A stretch of 64,000 nucleotides of DNA from Bacteroides sp. MSB163. GTDB lineage: Bacteria > Bacteroidota > Bacteroidia > Bacteroidales > Bacteroidaceae. The notes below the pieces were generated by a model. That model saw nothing but the letters and a program-made list of their open reading frames with translations. It had not been told where the DNA came from and did no database searches. Below, piece after piece: positions 35,621-44,848 of the stretch. The position numbers and the translations under genes are program-made. Every line of letters starts with the position of its first letter. Positions within the stretch are counted from its first letter, which is position 1. The DNA lies in the NCBI RefSeq assembly GCF_036416795.1, contig NZ_CP143867.1, forward strand, positions 2,782,001 through 2,846,000, written 5' to 3'.

Positions 35621-35654
35621 ATGAAACAGTATAAAAACAGACATTTTGTTTCAT
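35621..35654. promoter_or_regulatory. Inverted repeat upstream of the outer-membrane receptor gene
   Basis: ATGAAACA (35621-35628) and TGTTTCAT (35647-35654) form a perfect 8-bp inverted repeat with 18 bases between, ending 13 bases before the start codon. No standard -7 box is seen here. It could be an operator or a translation-control hairpin. Confidence 0.45.
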
Positions 35655-35667
35655 AAAAAACAGGCGC

Positions 35668-38580
35668 ATGAAAAAAGTAATCATCGGAACAGTGTTATTG
35701 CTGACAACCGCACTTTCCGCTTTCTCACAGACTAAGAACATTACCGTAGCGGGGCGTGTCATCGAGGATGACACGAAAGAGCCCGCAGTACAAGCCACAG
35801 TACAGTTACTTTCGTTACCGGACAGTGCATTTGCGGCGGGTATCGCCACTACAGCACAGGGATATTTCACTCTACCCAAAGTGAAGGCCGGGAAATATGT
35901 ATTGAAAGTTTCCTATATTGGTTTCCAACCTACAGTACTTCCTTTGCAACTGTCGGCTCAAAATCTCAATAAGAATGTAGGTACGCTAGCTCTGAAGACA
36001 GATGCCGTGATGCTGGCCGAAGCGGTGATTACCGCAGAAGCTCCGCAGGTCACTGTTAGCGAAGATACCTTGATGTACAATTCCAGTGCTTACCGCACAC
36101 CGGAAGGGGCCATGCTGGAAGAGCTGGTGAAGAAACTCCCCGGTGCCGAAATTGATGATGACGGTAACGTGAAAATCAATGGTAAGGAGTTGAAAAAGAT
36201 CATGGTAGATGGAAAGGAATTCTTTGGTGGAGACGTGAAAACGGGCTTGAAGAATCTGCCGGTGGAGATGATCGATAAGCTGAAGACGTATGACAAGCAG
36301 TCGGACTTGGCACGTATCACAGGTATTGATGACGGCGAGGAAGAAACCGTACTTGACTTGACGGTGAAGAAAGGTATGAACCGTGGATGGTTTGGTAATG
36401 CAGATGCGGCCGTGGGTACTGAAGACCGCTACGCAGCCCGTTTAAATGTAAATCATTTTGTGGATAAGACACAGGTAACCGTTATTGGTTCTACCAATAA
36501 CGTGAACAACCAGGGCTTTTCAGGTGGTGGAGGTGGTCCCCGCTGGCGTCGTAACAATGGTTTGAACGCGCCTAAAGAATTGGGTATCAGTTTTGCCACA
36601 GAGAATAAGAAGATAGAACTGGGAGGAAGTGCCCAATATAATTATAATGATGCTGATATCGCTAATATCAACTCGTCCGAACGCTTCTTGCAGAATGGTA
36701 ATTCATATTCCAACTCCAACTCAGTCAACCGGAACAAGAATTCTACATTCAGAGCTGATTTCCGTATGGAGTGGAAGCCAGATTCAATGACGAATATCAT
36801 TTTCCGCCCGAACTTCTCTTATGGTAAGACGGATAATGCTTCGAGCTCATTGTCGGGAACCTTCGATGCAGACCCGTTCAGTCTGGTTGCTAACCCGAAT
36901 GATTATCTTGATTTTGATAAAATAACCACCGAAGACCCATTGAAGGATATCCGCGTGAATGCTACGAACAGCGGTACGCTTTCCGACAGCAAAAGCATTT
37001 CGACAGATGCAACTTTGCAGATTAACCGTAAGCTGAATGATAGAGGACGTAACATTACATTCCGCGGACGCTTCGGTTATGGCGATAATGACAATAATCA
37101 GTACACGGAATCTATGACACGTTACTATCAGATTCCTACGAATCCGGACTCTACTTTGATTCGTAATCAGTATATCACTACTCCGACCAATAACTATAAT
37201 TATAGTGCGCAAATTACGTATAGCGAACCGATTGCACGGGCCACTTTCCTACAATTCAGCTATCAGTTCCAGTATAAATACAGCGAGAGTGACAAGACGA
37301 CTTATGATTTGTATCAGATTAATCCGGAGTGGGGAATTGGCGAACCGTTACCTGCCGGTTACGAGAATCATGCAGTGGATAGCTTAGGTAAATATGCCGA
37401 ATATAGATACTATAATCATGATGCATCCGTATCGCTGCGTTTCATTCGTGAAAAGTATCAGTTGAGTGCAGGTATGTCTTTCCAACCACAGAGTTCCAAG
37501 CTTTCTTATAAGAGAGGGGATTATATGATTGATACAACGCGTTCTGTATTCAACTTTGCTCCGAATGTCGATTTCCGTTATCGTTTCTCTAAGGTAAGCC
37601 AGTTGCGCTTTAACTATCGCGGACGTACCGGTCAGCCGAGCATGGAAAACTTGTTGCCGATTGTGGATAACTCCAATCCGTTGAATATCCGTGTTGGTAA
37701 CCCAGGTTTGAAGCCTTCTTTCACGCACTCTATGCGTTTGTTCTACAATACGTATAATGCAGAACTTCAACGAGGTATCATGACGCATGCCAGTTTCTCG
37801 GCTACGCAGAACAGCATCAGTAACAGTACCGAATACAATGAACAGACCGGTGGACGAACCACAACGCCGAAGAATATCAATGGTAACTGGAGCGCATTCG
37901 GTATGTTCGGATTCAATACGGCACTGAAGAATAAGAAGTATACCATCAATTCATTCTCTAATATCAATTATCAGAATAATGTGGCGTATCTGTACAATCA
38001 GGAAACTAAAGTTGATGATAAGAATACGACAACGGGCTTGACACTGAGTGAACGTCTGAATGGCGCTTACCGTAATGATTGGTTCGAATTCGGTTTGAAC
38101 GGTTCTATTTCTTACACTGCTGAACGTAATAAACTGCGTCCGGACAATAACCAGGAACCTTATACTTTCTCTTATGGTGCCAATACTCAGTTGATGGCTC
38201 CGTGGAACATGACTTTCACTACCAATATCGCCAATCAGAGCCGTCGTGGTTATACGGATTCAAGTATGAACCGTAATGAGCTGATCTGGAATGCGCAACT
38301 CTCGCAGACTTTCCTGAAAGGTGCGGCAACGATAAGTTTTGAAATGTACGATATTCTGAAGCAGCAAAGTAACATTAGCCGTTCATTGACGGCAGATGGT
38401 CGTTCGGTTTCGGAGTACAATGGTGTTAACAGCTACTGTATGGTGCACTTTATCTATCGCCTGAATATCTTTGGTAACAAGGCTGCCCGTGAGAAGATGG
38501 GTAGAGGTGGATTTGGTGGCCCCGGTGGTCCAGGCGGACCTGGTGGACGTCCCGGTGGATTTGGCGGACGCCGTTTTTAA
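35668..38580 (+). CDS. Outer-membrane beta-barrel receptor with CarboxypepD-regulatory-like N-terminus
   Basis: The 970-residue product starts with a signal peptide ending SAFSQ. A carboxypeptidase-regulatory-like beta-sandwich (about residues 25-105, beginning TVAGRVIEDDTKEP) is followed by a plug-like region (GAMLEELVKKLPGAEI). A large outer-membrane beta-barrel fills most of the rest. This is the TonB-receptor-like family common in Bacteroidetes. No SusD partner lies next to it, so it is not a standard polysaccharide locus. Gly-rich loops occur at about residue 285. The extreme C-terminus is a Gly/Pro/Arg tail of about 25 residues. The substrate is unknown. Confidence 0.9.
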   Translation: MKKVIIGTVLLLTTALSAFSQTKNITVAGRVIEDDTKEPAVQATVQLLSLPDSAFAAGIATTAQGYFTLPKVKAGKYVLKVSYIGFQPTVLPLQLSAQNLNKNVGTLALKTDAVMLAEAVITAEAPQVTVSEDTLMYNSSAYRTPEGAMLEELVKKLPGAEIDDDGNVKINGKELKKIMVDGKEFFGGDVKTGLKNLPVEMIDKLKTYDKQSDLARITGIDDGEEETVLDLTVKKGMNRGWFGNADAAVGTEDRYAARLNVNHFVDKTQVTVIGSTNNVNNQGFSGGGGGPRWRRNNGLNAPKELGISFATENKKIELGGSAQYNYNDADIANINSSERFLQNGNSYSNSNSVNRNKNSTFRADFRMEWKPDSMTNIIFRPNFSYGKTDNASSSLSGTFDADPFSLVANPNDYLDFDKITTEDPLKDIRVNATNSGTLSDSKSISTDATLQINRKLNDRGRNITFRGRFGYGDNDNNQYTESMTRYYQIPTNPDSTLIRNQYITTPTNNYNYSAQITYSEPIARATFLQFSYQFQYKYSESDKTTYDLYQINPEWGIGEPLPAGYENHAVDSLGKYAEYRYYNHDASVSLRFIREKYQLSAGMSFQPQSSKLSYKRGDYMIDTTRSVFNFAPNVDFRYRFSKVSQLRFNYRGRTGQPSMENLLPIVDNSNPLNIRVGNPGLKPSFTHSMRLFYNTYNAELQRGIMTHASFSATQNSISNSTEYNEQTGGRTTTPKNINGNWSAFGMFGFNTALKNKKYTINSFSNINYQNNVAYLYNQETKVDDKNTTTGLTLSERLNGAYRNDWFEFGLNGSISYTAERNKLRPDNNQEPYTFSYGANTQLMAPWNMTFTTNIANQSRRGYTDSSMNRNELIWNAQLSQTFLKGAATISFEMYDILKQQSNISRSLTADGRSVSEYNGVNSYCMVHFIYRLNIFGNKAAREKMGRGGFGGPGGPGGPGGRPGGFGGRRF

Positions 38581-38610
38581 AGTAAACTGACCAGTTATTA
38601 TTATAAGTTT

Positions 38611-38667
38611 CCCCTTCCATTCGCTTTCGCTGAAAGAGATGGAAGGGGATTCTGTTTTTTCTTTTTT
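38611..38667 (+). terminator. Intrinsic terminator of the receptor gene
   Basis: CCCCTTCCAT (38611-38620) pairs perfectly with ATGGAAGGGG (38639-38648). T-runs at 38654-38660 and 38662-38667 follow. Confidence 0.85.
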
Positions 38668-38700
38668 CCATTAAAAAAACAGGAATTCTTTTATTTTTTC

Positions 38701-38708
38701 TATATTTG
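38701..38708 (+). promoter_or_regulatory. cls: -7 box immediately before cls
   Basis: TATATTTG ends only 5 bases before the GTG start at 38714. The predicted transcription start falls on or next to the start codon, so the mRNA may be leaderless. Confidence 0.5.
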
Positions 38709-38713
38709 CTTTT

Positions 38714-40153
38714 GTGATTGACTGGAACTATATACTAAACCAAGTAGCTACCGTCGCCTTTGATATTATTTACTTTGGCGCTATCATCGGAACAATTGTT
38801 GTCATCATTCTCGACAATCGTAATCCGGTGAAGACACTGGCGTGGATATTGGTATTGATGTTTCTGCCTGTTGTGGGACTGGTCTTTTACTTCTTTTTCG
38901 GGCGTAGCCGGAGGCGCGAGCGAATAATAGAGCAGAAGATTTATAACCGTCTGTTGAATAAACCAATGGTGGAATACTTGGCGCAGGATGCCACTACCTT
39001 GCCTATAGCTTATAGCCGGCTCATTTCTTTATTTCGCAATACAACCCAGGCGTTTCCTTTTGACGGCAACTGTGTAGAGACTTATACCAGCGGTGTTTCC
39101 ATGTTGCAATCCCTGTTGCGGGAACTGGCTAAAGCCCGGCAACATATCCATATTGAATTTTATATTTTTGAGGATGATGCCATCGGGCGAATGGTGCGGG
39201 ATGTACTGATAGAGAAAGCACGGGAGGGCGTTGAAGTGCGTGTCATCTATGATGATGTAGGATGCTGGCATGTGCCCAACCGTTTCTATGATGAAATGCG
39301 TTCGGCAGGTATCGAGGTACGCAGCTTTCTGAAAGTACGTTTCCCTCTGTTCACCAGCAAAGTGAACTATCGCAACCACCGTAAGATTGTTGTGATTGAC
39401 GGGCGAATCGGTTTTGTGGGTGGGATGAATCTGGCAGAACGCTATATGCGTGGGTTCTCATGGGGCATTTGGCGCGATACGCATCTTTTATTGGAAGGCA
39501 AAGCCGTGCATGGCTTGCAGACCGCTTTCTTGCTCGACTGGTATTTTGTAGACCGTACTTTGATCAGTGCCTCCCGTTATTTTCCGAAGATGGAGGCATC
39601 GGGTAATTCGTTAGTACAGATTGTGACAAGTGATCCTATCGGTCCCTGGAAAGAAATTATGCAAGGATTGAGTATGGCAATTTCCGGTGCGAAGAAATAT
39701 TTCTATATACAGACCCCTTACTTCTTGCCTACGGAACAGATACTGGCTGCCATGCAAACGGCCGCATTGGCAGGAGTTGATGTTCGACTGATGCTGCCTT
39801 TGCGTGCGGATAATCGTCTTACGCATTTAGGTTCTTGTTCCTATCTGGCAGATGTATTGCAGGCTGGTGTGAAAGTTTATTTTTATAAGGTAGGTTTTCT
39901 GCACTCCAAACTGATGGTGTCGGATGATGAGCTTACTACTGTTGGCTCTACCAATGTAGACTTCCGCAGCTTCGAGCATAATTTTGAGGTGAACGCTTTT
40001 ATTTATGATACTGAAACTGCACTGCAAATGCGTGAAATCTTTCTTCAGGATCAACGCGAGTGTGTACAGGTCTTTCTTAAAAACTGGGTGAAGCGTCCCT
40101 GGTGGCGGAAAGCTGCCGAGAGTGTGGTGCGACTGATGGCACCGCTTTTATAA
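38714..40153 (+). CDS. cls: Cardiolipin synthase
   Basis: This membrane phospholipase-D-family enzyme makes cardiolipin from phosphatidylglycerol. The 479 residues start with GTG and MIDWNYILNQV. Two N-terminal membrane helices (about residues 13-33 and 43-62) are followed by a PLDc_N-type region (RNPVKTLAWILVLMFLP). There are two HKD motifs: HRKIVVIDGRIGFVGGMN (about 221-238) and HSKLMVSDDELTTVGSTN (about 397-414). The next in-frame Met is within the second helix, so the GTG start is the only good one. It lies between a terminator and a palindromic repeat, convergent with rsmD. Confidence 0.94.
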   Translation: MIDWNYILNQVATVAFDIIYFGAIIGTIVVIILDNRNPVKTLAWILVLMFLPVVGLVFYFFFGRSRRRERIIEQKIYNRLLNKPMVEYLAQDATTLPIAYSRLISLFRNTTQAFPFDGNCVETYTSGVSMLQSLLRELAKARQHIHIEFYIFEDDAIGRMVRDVLIEKAREGVEVRVIYDDVGCWHVPNRFYDEMRSAGIEVRSFLKVRFPLFTSKVNYRNHRKIVVIDGRIGFVGGMNLAERYMRGFSWGIWRDTHLLLEGKAVHGLQTAFLLDWYFVDRTLISASRYFPKMEASGNSLVQIVTSDPIGPWKEIMQGLSMAISGAKKYFYIQTPYFLPTEQILAAMQTAALAGVDVRLMLPLRADNRLTHLGSCSYLADVLQAGVKVYFYKVGFLHSKLMVSDDELTTVGSTNVDFRSFEHNFEVNAFIYDTETALQMREIFLQDQRECVQVFLKNWVKRPWWRKAAESVVRLMAPLL

Positions 40154-40222
40154 TGAAGAATAAAAAATGAAGAATTACCATGCGGCATCATTGCGCAGCT
40201 AATTCTTCATTCTTCATTTAAA
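40154..40222. repeat. Palindromic intergenic repeat, GAAGAATTA type, copy 2
   Basis: AATGAAGAATTA (40168-40179) pairs with TAATTCTTCATT (40200-40211), and outer GAAGAAT/ATTCTTC arms extend it. The core holds GCGCAGCT (40193-40200). The element starts next to the cls stop codon, and its other end supplies the TGA stop of rsmD. It may act as a bidirectional terminator between the convergent genes. Confidence 0.75.
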
Positions 40223-40747
40223 TATCGAGAAGTTCACACTGCCATATACCCGTCTCTCTACAAAGTTCGGATGATCTTCGAAGTTATCTTTCTTTCCATG
40301 TTCCAATACAAGCAAGCCTTCCTCTTTCAAGAGATTGTTTTCGAAGATAAGATTAGGAATGGTTTCCAATCCCTGCAATTCGTACGGAGGATCGGCAAAG
40401 ATAAAATCGAACTGTTCACGTCCTCCTTTGATGAATTTGAATACATCGCCACGGATAGGGATACATTTATCGGTCTTTACCTCTTGCATTATCTTGCAGA
40501 TGAAAGCATAGTGGTCCCGGTCTTTTTCAACGCTGATTACGCGGTCGCACCCCCGTGATACCAGTTCGATGCTGATGCTGCCGGTTCCTGCAAAGAGATC
40601 GAGTGCGGATACTCCGTCCTCAAAATCCAGATAATTGGCAAGTACATTGAACAGATTCTCTTTGGCAAAATCTGTTGTGGGACGTGCCTTGAAAGTACGG
40701 GGCACATCAAATCTTCTTCTTTTATATATTCCGCTGATTACTCGCAT
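40214..40747 (-). CDS. rsmD: 16S rRNA (guanine(966)-N(2))-methyltransferase
   Basis: This enzyme methylates G966 of 16S rRNA during small-subunit assembly. The 177 residues start MRVISGIYKRRRFDVPRTFK and hold the SAM-binding motif LDLFAGTGSISIELVSRG and the catalytic FADPPYE, both typical of RsmD. The gene overlaps the DUF3822 gene by 10 bases and ends in a palindromic repeat. It belongs to the three-gene minus operon from 42224. Confidence 0.94.
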   Translation of the reverse strand: MRVISGIYKRRRFDVPRTFKARPTTDFAKENLFNVLANYLDFEDGVSALDLFAGTGSISIELVSRGCDRVISVEKDRDHYAFICKIMQEVKTDKCIPIRGDVFKFIKGGREQFDFIFADPPYELQGLETIPNLIFENNLLKEEGLLVLEHGKKDNFEDHPNFVERRVYGSVNFSIFK

Positions 40748-41517
40748 GTGGTTATTGCTTGTAGGTCGAGGTTAGTGGCAGGGTTCATGATGAATACCTG
40801 TCGGATAAATTTACGTAGTTCACTGAGCAGAGCTTCTTTGTCGGACAATTCACCGGTGAGGTGCATTTCGTCACGTTCCTGTTCAAAGCCGAGTTGCTTC
40901 CATATATATAATAGGTAATAGATGCGGTCCGCTGTCTGTTTACATTCAAAAGAGTTGGCAAGCAACAGGTGATTGCGGTCGTAGCAATACAGGTCGGCGG
41001 CATCTTTCCGCAGATGCACGTACATTTTCCGGCTGTTGCCCAAGCGGCTTTTGCTGGAGAAATGTTCGATGAACGAACTTGCCTGCGAATAAAATCTTAC
41101 ATCGGGATATTGTTCGCACAGGAAAGAACGAGCACTTTTGTCCATACTGAACAATACTACGACATTATTCTTTCGCAGAATGTTGTATTGCACAATTTCG
41201 TTTTCCCGCTTCGGGTGGTTATGATAAAAAAGTGTTTCCGTCTGTTCGTCTTCAAAGAACTCCAGCGGTACGAGGGTAAAGCGCTTGTCCGCCATGAGTA
41301 TATTTACCCGGCGGTAAGGGTGTTTAAGCCATTCCACTTCACGGAAAGTCTGTTTTAGATTGGCTGTGAGGGAGAGTGATTCTTCTACTTTCCAGTCAAA
41401 GAAAGAGAGCCCGCCTTCACCCAGAGGGCTGAATACAGAAAAAGAAAATCCATCCGCACTGAGGCGGATGGATAACGTATATTGTTCCGATTTACTAAAG
41501 TCAATCGTTTCTATCAT
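40738..41517 (-). CDS. DUF3822 family protein
   Basis: The 259-residue cytoplasmic product starts MIETIDFSKSEQYTLSIRLS and matches the Bacteroidetes DUF3822 family, which resembles an actin/Hsp70-like (ASKHA) fold. No catalytic residues are known. Genes of this family are commonly found just upstream of rsmD; here the overlap is 10 bases, which suggests coupled translation and a possible link to ribosome assembly. That link is inference. Confidence 0.87.
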   Translation of the reverse strand: MIETIDFSKSEQYTLSIRLSADGFSFSVFSPLGEGGLSFFDWKVEESLSLTANLKQTFREVEWLKHPYRRVNILMADKRFTLVPLEFFEDEQTETLFYHNHPKRENEIVQYNILRKNNVVVLFSMDKSARSFLCEQYPDVRFYSQASSFIEHFSSKSRLGNSRKMYVHLRKDAADLYCYDRNHLLLANSFECKQTADRIYYLLYIWKQLGFEQERDEMHLTGELSDKEALLSELRKFIRQVFIMNPATNLDLQAITTCE

Positions 41518-41537
41518 ACAGTGTTGAGGATAGGGAA

Positions 41538-42224
41538 TTATTCCCAGTTACCTGCGTTATTGTTAGCAGTTTCCAAGCTACCGATCATCAGACCGCAGTA
41601 TTTACCCAACTTAGTTTGTACGTCTTTCATGTTAGCAATTTCTTGCTTGTCCAGACCACCCAGGTAAGTTTCATACGGAGTCTTAACTTCGAGCAGACAG
41701 AAAGGAGCACCGGATTTAGCTGTATCGTTCTTGATAGCCATTTCGAATTGTGCACCGCCACCGTAAGGAACATATCTCATAGAATCAGGATTGAAGCCTT
41801 TGGGGAATACAGTATCCAGTACGGCAACCCACAAGGTGTCGCGCTTGAAGTTTTCCAAACCTGCTTTCTTTACTTCATCGTATTTACCTGTTTTCTTGGC
41901 TCTGTTGATGATAGCAATAGCTTTTTTTTCTGTCATACCGTCTTCCAACTGCTTGTCATTCAATTCACCTTCTTTGTAGATGAAAGGCAACTTCTGGTTT
42001 TTAACAAAGTTGATCAAAGTGTCGAAACTTGCCGTGTACTGTTGGTGGTTCAAGTTACGATACTCCTGCTGTGCTTTACGGATGTCCATTAAACGGGCAA
42101 TAACTGCCTTCTCTCTGTGCTTTCTAGCCTTTTCGAAATTTATAGGACCCATAATGCTGGTATAGCAGATGTAGATCAGTACCACTGCACACAAGCCTAA
42201 AACGATATTAAATACTGTTTTCAT
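41538..42224 (-). CDS. Single-pass membrane protein with a pseudopilin-like N-terminus, unknown function
   Basis: The 228-residue product has an N-terminal membrane helix (about residues 4-24), then a helix rich in Lys and Arg (ARLMDIRKAQQEYRNLN). The next part, HQQYTASFDTLINFVKN, resembles the region after the helix in type II secretion pseudopilins. There is no prepilin peptidase site of the usual kind. I know it only as a conserved Bacteroidetes hypothetical. It heads the operon with DUF3822 and rsmD. Confidence 0.8.
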   Translation of the reverse strand: MKTVFNIVLGLCAVVLIYICYTSIMGPINFEKARKHREKAVIARLMDIRKAQQEYRNLNHQQYTASFDTLINFVKNQKLPFIYKEGELNDKQLEDGMTEKKAIAIINRAKKTGKYDEVKKAGLENFKRDTLWVAVLDTVFPKGFNPDSMRYVPYGGGAQFEMAIKNDTAKSGAPFCLLEVKTPYETYLGGLDKQEIANMKDVQTKLGKYCGLMIGSLETANNNAGNWE

Positions 42225-42259
42225 GATAAATATGTTTTTTAGTTGTTATATTCGTACCG

Positions 42260-42267
42260 CAAAAATA
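42260..42267 (-). promoter_or_regulatory. -7 box of the DUF3822-rsmD operon
   Basis: TATTTTTG on the minus strand lies 36 bases upstream of the ATG at 42224. It matches the Bacteroidetes -7 consensus. Confidence 0.5.
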
Positions 42268-42319
42268 AAATAAATAATTCTAATGGCGATAGTTCCTGTA
42301 ACTTTTTTCTATTACAAAA

Positions 42320-43738
42320 ATGATAAATAACTATTTAGAAACGCAAATTAAGGAAATTTTTCCTTATGAACCAACTTTTGAGCAAGAAATAGTACTAAAA
42401 TCATTAGCTGCCTTCTTGTTATCTCCCCGTAATGATGCGGTTTTTGTGCTGCGCGGATACGCTGGTACAGGAAAAACGTCGCTGGTCGGAGCGCTGGTAC
42501 GGACGTTGGATAAGTTGCAACAGAAGTCAATTCTGTTAGCTCCTACGGGGCGGGCGGCGAAAGTCTTTTCGGCTTATGCGGGGCATCCGGCGTTTACTAT
42601 TCACAAAAAGATTTACCGTCAGCAGTCTTTCTCCAATGAGGTAAGTAACTTTTCTGTAAACGATAATTTGACTACTCATACCTTATATATAGTGGATGAG
42701 GCTTCGATGATTTCGAACGAGGGATTATCCGGTGCTGTGTTCGGTACAGGGCGTTTGTTGGACGATCTGATACAGTTTGTTTATTCCGGTACAGGATGTC
42801 GATTGATATTGATGGGGGATACGGCGCAGCTTCCTCCGGTGGGTGAAGAACAGAGTCCTGCTTTGTTTGCCGAGGCACTGAAAGGTTATGGGCTGGAGGT
42901 GATAGAGGTAGATTTGACACAGGTAGTACGTCAGGTGCAGGACTCCGGTATATTATGGAATGCTACTCGGTTGCGCCAACTTATAGCTGAAGATGCCTGC
43001 GAGAGTCTGCCAAAGATAAAGGTATCGGGGTTCGCTGATATAAAGGTTGTTCCGGGCGATGAACTGATAGATACGCTGAGTACTTGTTACGACCGTGACG
43101 GGATGGATGAGACCATTGTCGTATGCCGTTCCAATAAGCGTGCGAATATCTATAATAATGGTATACGCGCGCAAATCCTTTGGCGGGAAGATGAATTGAA
43201 CACGGGGGACTTGCTGATGGTAGCAAAGAATAATTACTACTGGACGGAGAAAAGCAAAGAGATGGATTTCATTGCCAATGGTGAGATAGCTGTTCTTCAC
43301 CGGGTGCGTCGTACACGTGAGTTGTATGGTTTTCGTTTTGCGGAAGTTCTGCTCACTTTTCCTGATTACGGGGATTTTGAACTGGAAGTTAATCTATTGT
43401 TAGATACTTTGCATAGTGATGCGCCGGCTTTGCCTAAAGCGGACAATGACAGGCTGTTTTATGCTGTGCTCGAAGATTATGCTGACATTCCTGTAAAGCG
43501 CGAACGGATGAAAAAGATGAAGGCTGATCCGCATTATAATGCTTTGCAAGTGAAGTATGCTTATGCCGTTACTTGCCATAAAGCGCAGGGTGGGCAATGG
43601 AAGAATGTATTTCTTGACCAGGGGTATATGACGGATGAATATCTGACACCGGATTATTTCCGCTGGTTATATACGGCTTTTACCCGTGCTACAGGTACTT
43701 TGTATCTGGTGAATTACCCGAAAGAACAAATCGTATAA
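42320..43738 (+). CDS. RecD/Dda-like superfamily 1 DNA helicase
   Basis: The 472-residue product is a superfamily 1B-type helicase. Walker A is VLRGYAGTGKTSL (about residues 44-56), Walker B is YIVDEASMI (about 116-124), and LILMGDTAQLPPVG is motif III. The C-terminal UvrD_C_2-like motif includes YAVTCHKAQGGQW and LYTAFTRATGTLYLVNY. There is no RecB or RecC neighbour, so it probably acts alone, like Dda or RecD2-type helicases. A single-gene unit. Confidence 0.9.
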   Translation: MINNYLETQIKEIFPYEPTFEQEIVLKSLAAFLLSPRNDAVFVLRGYAGTGKTSLVGALVRTLDKLQQKSILLAPTGRAAKVFSAYAGHPAFTIHKKIYRQQSFSNEVSNFSVNDNLTTHTLYIVDEASMISNEGLSGAVFGTGRLLDDLIQFVYSGTGCRLILMGDTAQLPPVGEEQSPALFAEALKGYGLEVIEVDLTQVVRQVQDSGILWNATRLRQLIAEDACESLPKIKVSGFADIKVVPGDELIDTLSTCYDRDGMDETIVVCRSNKRANIYNNGIRAQILWREDELNTGDLLMVAKNNYYWTEKSKEMDFIANGEIAVLHRVRRTRELYGFRFAEVLLTFPDYGDFELEVNLLLDTLHSDAPALPKADNDRLFYAVLEDYADIPVKRERMKKMKADPHYNALQVKYAYAVTCHKAQGGQWKNVFLDQGYMTDEYLTPDYFRWLYTAFTRATGTLYLVNYPKEQIV

Positions 43739-43832
43739 ATAGCTGGGATTAAAAAAAATATCTGTTCGCATGCAGTAATTAACTATTTACTGCATTTTCA
43801 TTATACGAATCCGATATAAAAAGACTAAAACA

Positions 43833-44663
43833 ATGAAACACATCTATTCTATTCTAATGTTGATTTCACTCTTGTTTGTGGGTACTGCATGCGAGGATGA
43901 TTATCGTGATATGGTATTTTTTACGGGAGAGGCGCCTATTTACCAGATTGGGACTTGTGATAACCTGATCGGTTCCGTGAATCTCTATTTGAGTAAACCG
44001 GAAGGTATTATTGTCGGTGTGGATGGAGGTGATGGCAACTATGCCATAATAAACGGCGACGATGCTGTGGTAACCGCTGCTTTTGTGAAAAATGAAAATG
44101 GTTATCAGCGCATATTGGTTACTCCTAAAGCACAAGGTGAGACTGCGATAACGGTAAGAGATGGTAGTGGTTCTTCGGCAATGCTGCGAGTGAAAGTAGA
44201 TGAGTGTGTGAAATTTGTTTTGTATAAGGCGAAGGACGGCATTGTGCTTACCGGGGAGGCAACGGAAGAGCAAAAGAAGAATATAGCGGATGCATTCGCC
44301 GACTTCTTTACCGTAAAAGTGGGAGGATGCTATGAGATGATACCGGATAACGAATCTGAGATGTGGGAAAAAGGAACTTTACGTGTTCGTCCGGATGATT
44401 CTGCTATTGCTCCTATGATAGGGCGGTACGAAAGAGTGCCGGTTGTTGACGGTGAAGTGGAACGTTTAGGCCTGCTGTTTAAGTATAATAATGAAGAGCA
44501 TTTCTACACTTTCAATGGTCCTGGTCTTACCAGAATGTCTGTAATGGAATATATGGACTTTTGGGAAGACGTTACCGAAGCCTGTCCGGTAGAAGTTCCG
44601 GCAGGATGCAGGGTTTACCATGTGGAACGCTTGAGCCCATACAGTCAGAGTATAAATAATTGA
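43833..44663 (+). CDS. Lipoprotein of unknown function
   Basis: The 276-residue product has a lipoprotein signal peptide ending FVGTAC (C20), followed by acidic residues EDDYRD, which in Bacteroides often marks surface-exposed lipoproteins. Residues 35-115 look like an Ig/Big-type beta domain (YLSKPEGIIVGVDGGDGNYA and AQGETAITVRDGSG). The C-terminal half is not recognised. It stands alone and is followed by a terminator and a repeat array. Confidence 0.85.
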   Translation: MKHIYSILMLISLLFVGTACEDDYRDMVFFTGEAPIYQIGTCDNLIGSVNLYLSKPEGIIVGVDGGDGNYAIINGDDAVVTAAFVKNENGYQRILVTPKAQGETAITVRDGSGSSAMLRVKVDECVKFVLYKAKDGIVLTGEATEEQKKNIADAFADFFTVKVGGCYEMIPDNESEMWEKGTLRVRPDDSAIAPMIGRYERVPVVDGEVERLGLLFKYNNEEHFYTFNGPGLTRMSVMEYMDFWEDVTEACPVEVPAGCRVYHVERLSPYSQSINN

Positions 44664-44717
44664 AAAAGATATACTGATCTAACCTTTTTTGTCAAGAGAG
44701 AATTTATGTATGTTTAA

Positions 44718-44755
44718 CGGAATGGGAGGGCTTCGGCTTTCCCGTTTCTATTTTC
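44718..44755 (+). terminator. Terminator of the lipoprotein gene
   Basis: GGGAGGGC (44724-44731) and GCTTTCCC (44736-44743) form an 8-bp stem with two G-U pairs and a TTCG tetraloop. T-rich sequence follows. Confidence 0.65.
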
Positions 44756-44758
44756 TGC

Positions 44759-44846
44759 AAACAGATGATGTGTTAACTTGAAACAGATGATGTATTTTAC
44801 TCAAACAGATGGTTTGTTTGGGGTGATTACATCGTTTGTTTTATTC
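44759..44846. repeat. Four-unit array of 22-bp repeats (AAACAGATGATGT type)
   Basis: Direct units start at 44759, 44781 and 44803 with AAACAGATGATGT or AAACAGATGGT. A fourth unit (44825-44846) matches when reversed (GATTACATCGTTTGTTTT). Each is 22 bases. The array is downstream of the lipoprotein terminator. Confidence 0.8.
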
Positions 44847-44848
44847 CA

